DNA from: Streptomyces sp. NL15-2K
Lineage (GTDB): Bacteria; Actinomycetota; Actinomycetes; Streptomycetales; Streptomycetaceae
NCBI RefSeq assembly: GCF_030551255.1
Contig: NZ_CP130630.1
Coordinates: 11,903,001 to 11,967,000, forward strand
Length of the DNA: 64,000 nt
Direction of reading: 5' to 3'
The notes beneath the pieces were generated by a model, which ran no database searches, had not been told where the DNA came from, and was given only the letters and a program-made list of their open reading frames with translations. A program made the position numbers and the translations under genes. This document shows, piece by piece, positions 49,670 to 58,583 of the stretch. Numbering within the stretch: position 1 is the first letter of the stretch; each line of letters opens with the position of its first letter.

Positions 49670-50478
49670 GCCCCGGGGGCGGTGCAGCGGGCATCGGAGC
49701 GATTCACAACGGTTCCAGCCAGCACGTAAGTTCAAGACACCGCGGGGGCACGACCGGAACGGGGGACCGGTCGCGCTCCCGCGACGCGACGTCTTCACCC
49801 GCGCAACCGCACGGGGATCTCCTGCCAGTCGAAGGCGATGAAGGACGGCACTTGCCGCAGCTCGTCCTCGGTTGCGGCGAGGCGCAGGCCGGGAAAGCGG
49901 TCGAACAGCGCGGGCAGCGCGGTGAGGGCCTCCAGCCGGGCCAGCGGCGCCCCGACGCACCGGTGCACGCCGATCCCGAACGCCAGATGGTCCTCGGCGC
50001 CGCGCGCGGCGTCGAAGGCGTCCGCGTCCGGCCCGTAACGCGCGGGATCCAGTCCGGCGGCGGCGTACGTCGTGATGATGGCGTCGCCGGCCGGGACGGT
50101 GACGCCGCCGACGGCGAGGTCGGTGACGGCGAACCGCAGCGGCAGCGAGGCGATGGACGGCTGGACCCGTAACGTCTCGTCCACGACGGCGTCCCAGCCG
50201 ATCTCCCCGGACCGCACGGCCGACAGCTGCGCGGGATGCCGGAGCAGGGCGACGACCGCGTTGCCGATGAGGTTGACGGTGGTCTCGAACCCGGCGCCGA
50301 TCACCAGCAGCAGCGTGTACAGCAGCTCCTCGTCACTGAGCCGGTCCCCGTCCTCGTCCCGTACGCGGATCAGCTCGGTGGTCAGGTCGTCGCCGGGGTG
50401 CTCGGCGCGGTGGGCGATGAGCGCGGGCAGCACCGTGCCGATCTGCCGTTGCGCGGACGCGGCGTGCTCCGGGCTAGG

Positions 50479-51543
50479 TGTTCTGTCCACGGAGGTTGGT
50501 GACAGCGATCACTGACGTGTGGTCTTGAAATGGGTGAGGGCCTTCTGGCTCGGTGTGGATTGCGACATCTACGCCGGACGACAGAAAGGCCCTCGTGCCC
50601 CACCGTAATGCACCCCTGACCGAGACCGGACGCCTGCGCCTGGCCCGCTGCGTGGTCGAGGACGGCTGGACCCTGCGCCGGGCCGCTGAGCGATTCCAAG
50701 TCTCGCCAACCACCGCACAGCGATGGGCCGACCGCTACCGCCGGCTCGGCGAGCCTGGCATGGCCGACCACTCCAGCCGCCCCCGCACCAGCCCGCGACG
50801 GACCCCGACCCGTACCGAGCGCAGGATCATCAAAGTCCGCGTACTGCGCAGGTGGGGGCCAGCACGGATCGCAGGCCTGCTCCGCCTGGTGCCGTCCACC
50901 GTGCACCGGGTGCTGACCCGCTACGGCCTGGCCCGCCTGACCCACCTCGACCGGGCCACTGGGCGCGTCATCCGTCGCTACGAACGTGCCAAGCCCGGCG
51001 AACTGGTCCACGTCGACATCAAGAAGCTCGGCAACATCCCCGACGGCGGCGGCCACAAGACCCTCGGACGCCAGGCGGGCCGCAAGACCCGGTCCGGCGC
51101 CGGCTACAGCTACCTCCACAACGCCGTCGACGACCACTCCCGCCTGGCCTACAGCGAGATCCACGCAGACGAGAAGAAGGAGACCGCTGTCGGCTTCTGG
51201 AGTCGCGCCCAGGCGTACTTCGCCACCTGCGGGATCACCGTCGAACGCATCCTGACCGACAACGGCTCCTGCTACAAATCCCACCTGTGGCGAGACGCCC
51301 TGGCAGCAGCCGGGATCACGCACAAGCGAACCCGCGCCTACCGGCCGCAGACGAACGGCAAGGTCGAACGCTTCAACCGCACCCTGCTCGACGAATGGGC
51401 CTACGCCCGCCCCTACCGATCAGAGCAGGAACGACGCGACGCCTTCCCCAGCTGGCTGCACACCTACAATCACCACCGCGGACACACCGCGCTCAAGGGC
51501 CAACCACCCGCCAGCCGCGTCCCTAACCTCTCAGGGCAATACA
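50479..51543 (+). mobile_element. IS481-family insertion sequence
   Basis: 1065 bp. The left end TGTTCTGTCCACGGAGGTTG and the right end with AACCTC..GG..A..ACA are imperfect inverted repeats ending TGT/ACA. A 6-bp target duplication GCTAGG flanks it (50473-50478 and 51544-51549), the NCTAGN target known for IS481. The target CTAG had been created by the MITE insertion. Confidence 0.93.
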
Positions 51544-51548
51544 GCTAG
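50595..51548 (+). CDS. IS481-family transposase
   Basis: A 317-residue DDE transposase. The N-terminal helix-turn-helix ([20 protein letters not shown]) is followed by an integrase core with the catalytic residues Asp in HVDIKKLG, Asp in [10 protein letters not shown] and Glu in [19 protein letters not shown] at 50595 with AAAGG 5 nt upstream. The stop TAG (51546-51548) lies outside the element, in the duplicated CTAG target, as known for IS481. The frame is intact, so the element may still be mobile. Confidence 0.93.
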   Translation: MPHRNAPLTETGRLRLARCVVEDGWTLRRAAERFQVSPTTAQRWADRYRRLGEPGMADHSSRPRTSPRRTPTRTERRIIKVRVLRRWGPARIAGLLRLVPSTVHRVLTRYGLARLTHLDRATGRVIRRYERAKPGELVHVDIKKLGNIPDGGGHKTLGRQAGRKTRSGAGYSYLHNAVDDHSRLAYSEIHADEKKETAVGFWSRAQAYFATCGITVERILTDNGSCYKSHLWRDALAAAGITHKRTRAYRPQTNGKVERFNRTLLDEWAYARPYRSEQERRDAFPSWLHTYNHHRGHTALKGQPPASRVPNLSGQYS

Positions 51549-51768
51549 GGCCTGTCCGGCGGATCAGGTCGCAGGAAATCGGCGGCGACTAATGAACGCA
51601 GGTGAGCGGGGTCTGGTGCGTCCAGCTGCAAGGCGGAGGAGGGAGTCGACGCGATGGGGGTCCCCCCGCTCGAGCGAAGCCGAGAGTGGGGGAGTCGGCG
51701 ACCGACGACAACGCGGCAGATGGGCGTGCCAGGCCCCGCGTCTGCGGCATGATCCGCCGGACAGGCCC
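51548..51768. repeat. MITE with 19-bp terminal inverted repeats
   Basis: 221 bp; GGGCCTGTCCGGCGGATCA (51548-51566) and its exact complement (51750-51768). Outside lie TA duplications (51546-51547 and 51769-51770). Homology extends inward (G/T)G(T/C)CGCAG. It has no transposase; the ends resemble IS5-type termini of streptomycetes, so mobilisation in trans is likely. Confidence 0.85.
51655..51694. repeat. GGGGGT/CCCCC palindromic repeat inside the MITE
   Basis: TGGGGGTCCCCCCGCTCGAG (51655-51674), then an inverted half ending GAGAGTGGGGGAG (to 51694). It is the same family as the copies at 35303 and 61870. Confidence 0.55.
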
Positions 51769-52503
51769 TAATGTCGGAGGTGTCCATGATGGCCGCGATC
51801 AGCCGGGCGGTGTCCGCCCGCAACTCCTCGGGCACACCGAAGAGTTCGCAGATGATCCGCATCGGCAGGGGATGGGCCAGCCCGGCCCGCAGATCGACCA
51901 CGTCGGGGCCGGCCGCGTCCAGCGCGTCGAGCAGCTGCGCGGTGATCGCCTCCACCCGCGACCGCATCGCCTCGGTGCGCCGGTGCGTGAAGCTCGGCGC
52001 CACCAGCTTGCGCAGCCGCGCGTGGTCGGCGCCGTACATGGAGAGCATGTTGACCACGCCCACCCAGCCCAGCACCCATCCCCAGGAGGGGTGCTTGCGG
52101 GGGTCCTTGCTGACCCGCGGATCGAGGATCAGCTCCTTGAGGATGTCGTAGCCGGTGGGCGCCCAGGCGGGGATGCCGCCGGGCAGCTCCACCGGCACGA
52201 TCGGGCCGAGGGCGCGCAGCCGGGCACTCTCGCCGGCGATGTCGGCGCCGAACGGATCGAGGGCGATGCGGTCGGTCATGGTCACGACGGATCTCCTGGC
52301 AGTCGGTGGAGCGGCGGCGGAGACGCGGCCCGCTCGGGGCCGACCGCGGGACCGTGCGCCTCATGGTCCGGTCGGAGTGGCGTGCGCGCCAAGTCCGTGT
52401 CGTCGTACGGCTGTTGCTTCCCCCAATGTGTCCGTGCCGGCGGCGGGACCACCGGCCGCCAGGGCCGGTCTTTCGATTTCCCGCGGCACAGTACTGCCAC
52501 GCG

Positions 52504-52528
52504 GTGTGCCCGGTCGGAGGTGGGGTAC
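52504..52528 (+). promoter_or_regulatory. Candidate SigB-type promoter of the 78-residue protein gene
   Basis: GTGT (52504-52507), 15 nt, GGGTAC (52523-52528), matching GNNT-N14-16-GGGTAC. The start codon follows 41 bp downstream with a strong ribosome binding site. Confidence 0.55.
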
Positions 52529-52568
52529 TCGGGCCGTCCCGGAACGACAACCGCTGGAGGAGGCCCGT

Positions 52569-52805
52569 ATGACCAGCACCACGGAGACCGGCGGCGTGAC
52601 CGGTACGCCGGACAAGGACTACAACCTCATCTGGTACGTGGAGGCGTGCCTGAACAACGCGCTGCGCCTGGAGACCTACATCCAGGACGCGGAGCGCGAG
52701 AAGGACACCGAGGTCGTCGACCTGTTCCGCAAGGCTCAGGCGGACAGCCGCAAGGGCGCCGAACTGGGCAAGGGACTCCTGCGCGCGCGGCTCAACGGCA
52801 GCTGA
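52569..52805 (+). CDS. Small conserved hypothetical protein
   Basis: A 78-residue acidic protein, MTSTTETGGVTGTPDKDYNL, with a largely helical middle (YVEACLNNALRLETYIQDAE and REKDTEVVDLFRKAQADSRK). It looks like a short helical hairpin protein of the kind found in Streptomyces stress regulons; I recognise no named domain. GGAGGAGG lies 5 nt before the ATG. The upstream SigB-type promoter suggests stress induction. It is divergent from the broken P450. Confidence 0.75.
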   Translation: MTSTTETGGVTGTPDKDYNLIWYVEACLNNALRLETYIQDAEREKDTEVVDLFRKAQADSRKGAELGKGLLRARLNGS

Positions 52806-53127
52806 CACCGGTTCGCGCCCAAGGCCCGGTCGCCGGGGAATCTCCCGTGGCCGGGCTTTCGGCATGCGGTCGGAGACCAGTCGCGGATCAGTCGGAGGCC
52901 AGGGGTGGGCACCGGAACCCAGGGAACGAGCCCTCAACTTCCGTTTGATACGCAGGGTTTACACTGACTCGGCCCGTGCTGCCCATGGGACTTGCTAGGG
53001 TTACCCGTCAGTAGCAAACAGTAATGGGGGCGCGGGGACCCGGTGGACCAGCACCGAGGCGATACCCATCAGGCGGCCATCGAACTCCAGTTCCTCGCCC
53101 ACGATCCAGACAGGTGAGACGCGACAT
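52806..53127. other. Gap of 322 bp upstream of the biosynthetic relic
   Basis: No gene. It contains the palindrome GGGTTACCC (near 53000) after TAGGGT and other AT-richer stretches (TTTGATACG, TTTACACTG), probably the old promoter region of the decayed gene cluster. Confidence 0.35.
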
Positions 53128-55376
53128 ATGGCTCGTTCCCTGGTCGACCTGCTGACCGCGCACGCCGCGCACCAGCCCGACCGCACCGGTGAGCGATCTG
53201 CAGTCGCTGCTGCTCGTGGCGGCGGAGATCGACGTGGAGTTGTCCGGGGGCGCGCTCGGCGGCGCCGTGACCAACCGCGACATCGGGCTGCTGATCGAGG
53301 CTCAGCAGACCGGGCAGACCGGGCAGACCGGGCAGACCGGGCAGTCCGGGCCGACGGGTAGCGGGACCGGCGCCGCCGAGTGGCGCGCGGCGTTCCACGG
53401 CAGCGAGCGGCTCGACCTCACCCTCAGCCGGCCCCGCCCGGCCACCCGGTCCTACCGCGCCGGAAGCGTCACCGTCGCGATCCCGGACGGGCTCGTGGAG
53501 CAGGTGTCGGCGGCGGCGAGCAGGCTCGCCGTGACCCCCGCCGCGTTCTGCCTCGGCACGCTGACCGTGCTGCTGGCCCGCAGGCGGCAGCGGGAGCGCT
53601 TCGTCCTCGCCGTGCCTGTGGACACGCGCATCCACGCCGACGCGTACGACGCCGTGGGCTTCTTCGGCGTTCCGGTGCCTTTCCCGGCCGAGGCGGGGGC
53701 GACGGAACGGGTCGAGGAGGTACTGCGCCGTACCGACGTCCGTCTGGAGCGGATCCTCGCGAAGGGCACCATGTTCTCCGACGTCCTGCCGGTCCTGGCG
53801 AAGCAGGGGCTGCACCGGACGAACGCTCCGCTGGTGGAGGTGTACTTCAACTACGTACGCTCCTCGGCGGGCCGGCTCACCCGCCTCGAGGTGCTGCCCG
53901 CCGGGACGGGCTACTCCGACCTCGACCTGATGATCACCATGACCCCGGACGCGGGCCGGATCCGGCTCGACCACAACCTCGACATCCTGGATGCTGCGGA
54001 TGCCGTCGAGCTGGGGGAGGAGCTGGTGCGGCTGATCGTGGAGGCGGTCGAGGACCCCACGGCGCGGGTCGCGGCTGCTGTGCCGACCGCCGACGGAACT
54101 GCTGTGACTGCCGCACCAGATGCCGAGGCACCTGTCCTCGCCCCGCGCCGCACGCTCGCCCTCGCGGCCACCTTCGCCCTGGGCCACCTTCCGCAGCTGT
54201 TCGAGGCGGCGGTCGACGAGGAGACGCGGGACGAAGTCGTCCTATCGGTGACAGAGGCTCCGTACCATCACGTCCTCGCGAGCCTGCGGGACCCCTCCGG
54301 GGCCTTCGCCGACCCCTCCACCGCCGCAGGCGTCGTACTCCTGCGCGCGCAGGACTTCCAGCGGTTCGGCCCGGTCGACGACGAACTGCTCGCCGAACTG
54401 CGCACCGCCTACCCGGCCGCACTGCGGGCACTGTCCGAGCGGACCCGTAAGCCGCTGATCGTCGGCTTCCTGCCGGGCGCGTGCATCGAGGACCGCTGCG
54501 CGCGCTGGGAGCGTGAGGTCGCCGCCGAGCTCGCCGAGACGCCCGGCATCGCGGTGCTCGGTCCCGAGGAGTGGACTCGCTACCACGCCGTGGAGGAACG
54601 CTTCGACGAGCGGACCGAACGGCTGGCCCACCTGCCCTTCACCCCCCACTTCCAAGCGGCGGTGGCCCTGCGCCTGGCCGAGGTCGTACGCGCGGCACGG
54701 CGCCCCGCGCCCAAGGTGATCGCGGTGGACGGCGACGAGACGCTGTGGGGCGGCGTGGCCGGCGAGATCGGCCCGGAGGCGGTCGACCTGACCGGCCCGC
54801 GTGCCCTGCTGGCGCGCAGGCTCCTGCGGTGGCGGGCGGCAGGCGCGCTGTTGGTGCTGGTCAGCAACAACGACGAGGCCACCGTACGGGCCGTTCTCGA
54901 CCGACCCGACAGCCCGCTGAAGGCGGAGCACCTGCCAGATCCTGCACAACTCGGCCTGGGGGACGGGCGCGTCGCTGTTCGTCCACGAGCACCTGACGGA
55001 CACCACCCACGACCGCCTGGCCGAACTCCTCGGCCCCGCACCCCTGTGGATCCTGCCGCACCTGCGCCGCATCGAACTCGCCCGGACGGTGGTGCGCTGG
55101 CACGACACCGACCTGCGCTACCGGGCGCTGCCGCAGAACGCCCTCGACGCGGCCGCCCGCATCGACACCCCCGTCCTGCTGTTGTCCGGCAGTGAGAACG
55201 GCCTGTGGCTGGACTCCCAGAAGCTCTGCCACGACGTCCTCACCCGCAGGCAACCCCAGCTGGACGTGGCCTACACGGAAATCCCCGGCTACGGTCACCT
55301 CGACACCTTCCTGGGCCGTGGCGCCGCCCTCGACGTGTTCGGACACATCCTCGACTTCCTCGCCGCACACAGCTGA
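53128..55376 (+). pseudogene. Decayed biosynthetic relic: acyl-ligase start, ACP part, condensation domain part, FkbH domain, hydrolase tail
   Basis: ATG 53128 begins MARSLVDLLTAHAAHQPDRT, like the start of a fatty acyl-AMP ligase, then the frame switches near 53190. The new frame reads SDLQSLLLVAAEIDVELS (C-half of a carrier domain), a QTG repeat linker and the second half of a condensation domain (GFFGVPVPFPAE, NAPLVEVYFNYVRS). An FkbH-like HAD domain follows (KVIAVDGDETLWGGVAGEIG, LVSNNDEATVRAV). At about 54940 it switches again to an alpha/beta hydrolase C-terminal half (CQILHNSAWGTGASLFVHEH to YGHLDTFLGRGAALDVFG). The order and missing halves indicate deletions in a lost NRPS/acyl-ligase cluster. 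Confidence 0.6.
53306..53350 (+). repeat. Five 9-bp tandem repeats
   Basis: CAGACCGGG four times and CAGTCCGGG once, encoding Q-T-G repeats in the linker before the condensation part of the relic. Confidence 0.9.
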
Positions 55377-55422
55377 CCCGCCCCCTCCGCCCCTCGGCCC
55401 GACCGCACCCAGGAGACCCGCC

Positions 55423-56202
55423 ATGCCGCAGCTCGCCCTCGACGCCGCCACACTGACGTACGACGACGAGGGCCACCGCGACACTGGCGCCGCGCCCCTG
55501 GTGTTCATCCACGGCTGGACGGCCAACCGCCACCGCTGGGACCACCAGATGGCGCACTTCTCCCCCCACCGGCGAGTGATCCGCCTCGACCTGCGCGGCC
55601 ACGGCGAGAGCACCGGCTCGGGCGCACGCACCATCGACGAGCTCGCGGACGACGTCCTCGCCCTCCTCGACCACCTGAAGATCGACCGGTTCGTCCCCGT
55701 CGGCCACTCCATGGGCGGCATGATCACGCAGACCCTCGCCCTCGCCCACCCGGACCGGGTGGAACGCATGGTGCTGGTGAACTCGATCAGCAGGATGGCC
55801 TACAGCCGGGGGAGAGGCCTGCTGATGGCCGCCTCCACCCTGGTCCCCTTCAAACTCTTCGTCGCCGCCAACATCCAGCGGGCCTTCGCCCCCGGCTACC
55901 CCCGCGAGGAGATCCGCGAGCACATCCGCTCCTCCGCGACCACGCCCCGTGAAGTCGTGATGACGCTGTACGCCGCCATGCGGGCCTTCGACGTCCTGGA
56001 CCGGGTTCCCGAGATCCGCACCCCCACCTTGCTGGTGCACGGCTACCGCGACATCCAGCTGCCCGTCTCACAGATGCTGCGCATGGCCACGTCGTACCCG
56101 GACGCCGTCATCCGCATCATCGACGCGGGCCACGAACTCCCCCTGGAGAAGCCGGCGGAACTGACCGCGACCATCGACCGGTTCGTGACCGACCCGCGGT
56201 GA
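55423..56202 (+). CDS. Alpha/beta hydrolase
   Basis: A 259-residue serine hydrolase. Oxyanion region LVFIHGWTANRHRWD, nucleophile elbow PVGHSMGGMITQTL, and the Asp/His of the triad near HGYRDIQLPV and DAGHELPLEKP. ATG at 55423 with AGGAG 6 nt upstream; the open frame from 55192 overlaps the relic and is not used. It lies 46 bp after the relic and may have belonged to that cluster, although it looks intact. Confidence 0.88.
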   Translation: MPQLALDAATLTYDDEGHRDTGAAPLVFIHGWTANRHRWDHQMAHFSPHRRVIRLDLRGHGESTGSGARTIDELADDVLALLDHLKIDRFVPVGHSMGGMITQTLALAHPDRVERMVLVNSISRMAYSRGRGLLMAASTLVPFKLFVAANIQRAFAPGYPREEIREHIRSSATTPREVVMTLYAAMRAFDVLDRVPEIRTPTLLVHGYRDIQLPVSQMLRMATSYPDAVIRIIDAGHELPLEKPAELTATIDRFVTDPR

Positions 56203-56225
56203 TCCGGGATCCGGGGTCCGGGACG

Positions 56226-57056
56226 CTACGGCTTGCGCCCCACTCCGCAGTAGGCATCGACGGAGACGGCCGGGTCGGCCGGGTTGGCCGAATCACTCGG
56301 TTCCGGACGCCACCGCGTGACCTGGACGACGCCGGGGTCCACCAACTCCAGACCGTCGAAGAACCCGGCGATCTCCTCGATACCGCGCACGTGGTACGGC
56401 ACCGCACCGCTCGCGTTGTACGCCGCCGACGCGGCGATCATGCCCTCGCTGGTGGCCGTGCTGTCGCTGATCACCAGATGGCTTCCCGAGGGGAGGCCCG
56501 CCATGAGCCGGCGCACCAGGTCGCGCGCCTGCTCGTAGTCGGCGACATGCCCCAGCGTGTTGAGGATCATCAACGCGACCGGCCGGGAGAGGTCGAGTGT
56601 GCCCGCGGCCTCGAGGACGGCGTCCGGGTCGTACAGGTCGGCGTCCAGGTAGGCGGTCTTTCCCTCGGGCGTGCTCGTGAGCAGGGCGTTCGCGTGAGCC
56701 AGCACGATGGGGTCGTTGTCGACGTACACGATCCGGGCGTCCGGGGCCACGCGCTGTGCCACTTCATGCGTGTTGTCGGCGGTCGGCAGGCCCGTGCCGA
56801 TGTCCAGGAACTGACGGATGCCCTGCTCGCCGGCCAGGTGGCGGACGGCACGCCCCAGGAAGTGCCGGCTCGTGACCGCCACGTCGACGAGGCCGGGGAA
56901 GATCTCCTTGATGTGGTCCCCGATCTCCCGGTCGACCTCGTAGTTGTCCTTGCCGCCGACGAAGTAGTTCCAGAAGCGGGCCGAGTGCGGCTTGGACGTG
57001 TCGATCCCGACGGGCATCCCTGCACTGGCGGTGGCCTGGGAGTTGGAGTCCGACAA
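56226..57056 (-). CDS. SAM-dependent methyltransferase, PF04672 (DUF574) family
   Basis: A 276-residue protein of the S-adenosyl methyltransferase PF04672 family, abundant in streptomycetes. Motifs: HSARFWNYFVGGKDNYEVDR (family signature), FLDIGTGLPTADNTHEVA (SAM-binding loop) and RIVYVDNDPIVLAHANALL. The substrate is unknown. The start is TTG at 57056 with AGGAGG 7 nt upstream; this is one of the few clear TTG starts here. It is convergent with the hydrolase gene and divergent from the metal-sensor gene. Confidence 0.9.
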   Translation of the reverse strand: MSDSNSQATASAGMPVGIDTSKPHSARFWNYFVGGKDNYEVDREIGDHIKEIFPGLVDVAVTSRHFLGRAVRHLAGEQGIRQFLDIGTGLPTADNTHEVAQRVAPDARIVYVDNDPIVLAHANALLTSTPEGKTAYLDADLYDPDAVLEAAGTLDLSRPVALMILNTLGHVADYEQARDLVRRLMAGLPSGSHLVISDSTATSEGMIAASAAYNASGAVPYHVRGIEEIAGFFDGLELVDPGVVQVTRWRPEPSDSANPADPAVSVDAYCGVGRKP

Positions 57057-57272
57057 GGCGAAGCCTCCTGCACGTGGACGTTGGTGATCAGGACTCCAAC
57101 CTAGGCGAACCGGCCCTCCACTCCCGCGAGTTGAAGATCCCGGCCGGTCGCACCATGCCGTTTCGGCCAGTCCCTGCTGCGGCCTGCCCGGGCGCTGTGC
57201 GTCGCCGCCTGATGGCCCTCGGGGGTGCTCGCCCGCGCCCCCACGGCGCCACAGCGGACAAGCAGTCCACGG

Positions 57273-57300
57273 TTCGTGAATTCAGGAATCGCTGTACCGT
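57273..57300 (+). promoter_or_regulatory. Operator and -10 element of the CmtR-like gene
   Basis: TTCGTGAATTCAGGAA (57273-57288) is a 16-bp palindrome with one mismatched pair. TACCGT (57295-57300) follows and, after 7 nt, the GTG at 57308, giving a likely leaderless transcript. The palindrome would be bound by the sensor itself. Confidence 0.55.
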
Positions 57301-57307
57301 AGCCGCT

Positions 57308-57643
57308 GTGCTGACCATCGCCTCCGACATCGACACCCTCGCCCGCTTCGGCCGCGCCCTCGCCGACCCGATCCGCTGCCGCATCCTGCTCGCCCTGCGC
57401 AAGGCGCCCGCGCACCCGGCCGACCTGGCCGATGAGTTGCAGATCTCCCGCACCCGGCTGTCGAACCACCTCGCCTGCCTGCGCGACTGCGGCATCGTCG
57501 TCGCCGTCCCCGAGGGCCGGCGTATGCGCTACGAGCTGGTCGACGCCCGACTGGGTCACGCCCTGGACGACCTGCTCGGTGCGGTCCTCGCCGTCGAGGC
57601 CGACCGTACGTGTGCGGACGCCGACGAGAAGGGCTGCTGCTGA
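57308..57643 (+). CDS. ArsR/SmtB family metal sensor, CmtR-like
   Basis: A 111-residue repressor close to Mycobacterium tuberculosis CmtR. The helix with the metal-binding pair reads SNHLACLRDCGIVV (the two Cys matching CmtR Cys57 and Cys61), and a C-terminal Cys in EADRTCADADEKGCC matches Cys102, with two extra Cys at the very end. CmtR senses Cd(II)/Pb(II). GTG at 57308 has no ribosome site but a -10 box 7 nt upstream. Its stop overlaps the transporter start by 1 bp (TGATG), so the two form an operon. Confidence 0.88.
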   Translation: MLTIASDIDTLARFGRALADPIRCRILLALRKAPAHPADLADELQISRTRLSNHLACLRDCGIVVAVPEGRRMRYELVDARLGHALDDLLGAVLAVEADRTCADADEKGCC

Positions 57644-58377
57644 TGGCGTCGCTCTCCCTCGGCCCCGCACCCGACCGCCGCGCCCAACTGGCCCGGCGCA
57701 TACGTGTGTTGGTCGGCGCCACCATCGCCTACAACGTGATCGAGGCGATCGTCGCCCTCACCGCCGGCACCCTCGCCTCCTCCACCGCCCTGATCGGCTT
57801 CGGGCTGGACTCGGTCATCGAGGTCTCCTCCGCGGCCGCCGTGGCCTGGCAGTTCTCCGCCGTCGACCACACCGTCCGCGACGCCCGGGAGAAGACGGCC
57901 CTGCGCATCATCGCGCTGTCCTTCTTCGCCCTCGCCGCCTACGTCACCGTGGACTCCGTCCGGGCCCTGACCGGCACCGGCGAGGCGCAGCACTCCACGC
58001 CCGGCATCGTGCTCGCGGCCCTGTCCCTGGCAGTGATGCCCTTCCTGTCCGCCGCCCAGCGCCGCGCCGGACGCGAGCTCGGCTCCGCCTCGGCGGTGGC
58101 GGACTCCCAGCAGACCCTGCTGTGCACCTACCTGTCGGCCGTCCTTCTGGTCGGCCTGCTTGCCAACTCCCTGCTCGGCTGGAGCTGGGCAGACCCGATC
58201 GCAGCCCTCGTGATCGCCGCCGTCGCGGTCAAGGAGGGCCGCGCGGCATGGCGTGGCGACCACTGTTGCGCCGTACCGGTCGCGGGCGTAGAGGTGACCG
58301 ACGAGGTGCAGGGCGGCTGCGGGTGCGAGGCCGACTGCTCTTGCTGCGCACCGGCGAACGGTGCGGGTGCCCGGTAG
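57643..58377 (+). CDS. Cation diffusion facilitator-type transporter with Cys-rich tail
   Basis: A 244-residue membrane protein with about six hydrophobic segments: LVGATIAYNVIEAIVALTAG, STALIGFGLDSVIEVSSAAA, IALSFFALAAYVTVDSV and WADPIAALVIAAVAVKEG. The Asp/Glu in GFGLDSVIE and Asp in ADPIAAL fit the CDF transport site. The C-terminal tail carries eight Cys (DHCCAV and GGCGCEADCSCC), likely metal-binding. Regulated by the upstream CmtR-like sensor; exports probably Cd, Pb or Zn. Confidence 0.87.
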   Translation: MASLSLGPAPDRRAQLARRIRVLVGATIAYNVIEAIVALTAGTLASSTALIGFGLDSVIEVSSAAAVAWQFSAVDHTVRDAREKTALRIIALSFFALAAYVTVDSVRALTGTGEAQHSTPGIVLAALSLAVMPFLSAAQRRAGRELGSASAVADSQQTLLCTYLSAVLLVGLLANSLLGWSWADPIAALVIAAVAVKEGRAAWRGDHCCAVPVAGVEVTDEVQGGCGCEADCSCCAPANGAGAR

Positions 58378-58583
58378 TCGTGGACGGGCTCGACAACCCC
58401 GGGCGGGGCAGGAATCCGGATGGCCGCCGGGGGAGCCGGCCGACGTACGCGCCTGGTGCGCGCGAAAGGTGGAGAGCGTCGAACCCCAGTGGTCGTACGT
58501 CCGCGCCCCGCGCGAGGCGATCCCGGACGACGGCTTCCTGGTCTTCTGCTCGCGGCCGCCCGGCAAGGGCTGGACGGGCCCGG

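Larger units (their letters stand above)
49795..52285 (-). pseudogene. Cytochrome P450 gene split by nested MITE and IS481 insertions
   Basis: The N-terminal part (GTG 52285, AGGAG 7 nt upstream) ends ...IMDTSD at about 51775. The C-terminal part (50475 to 49795) holds the I-helix VIGAGFETTVNLIG, the E-x-x-R ETLR and the heme loop FGIGVHRCVGAPLAR. Removing the IS481 element with one GCTAGG copy, and the MITE with one TA, restores GAC ATT AGC CCG GAG, reading DTSD-IS-PEHAAS in frame. The restored enzyme has about 397 residues, normal for a bacterial P450. The gene is therefore recently inactivated. Confidence 0.93.

Noticed and set aside
53306..53350. QTG tandem repeats as a possible CRISPR or collagen-like domain
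   Set aside because: Units are 9 bp without spacers and the stretch is only five units long, fitting a slippage linker.
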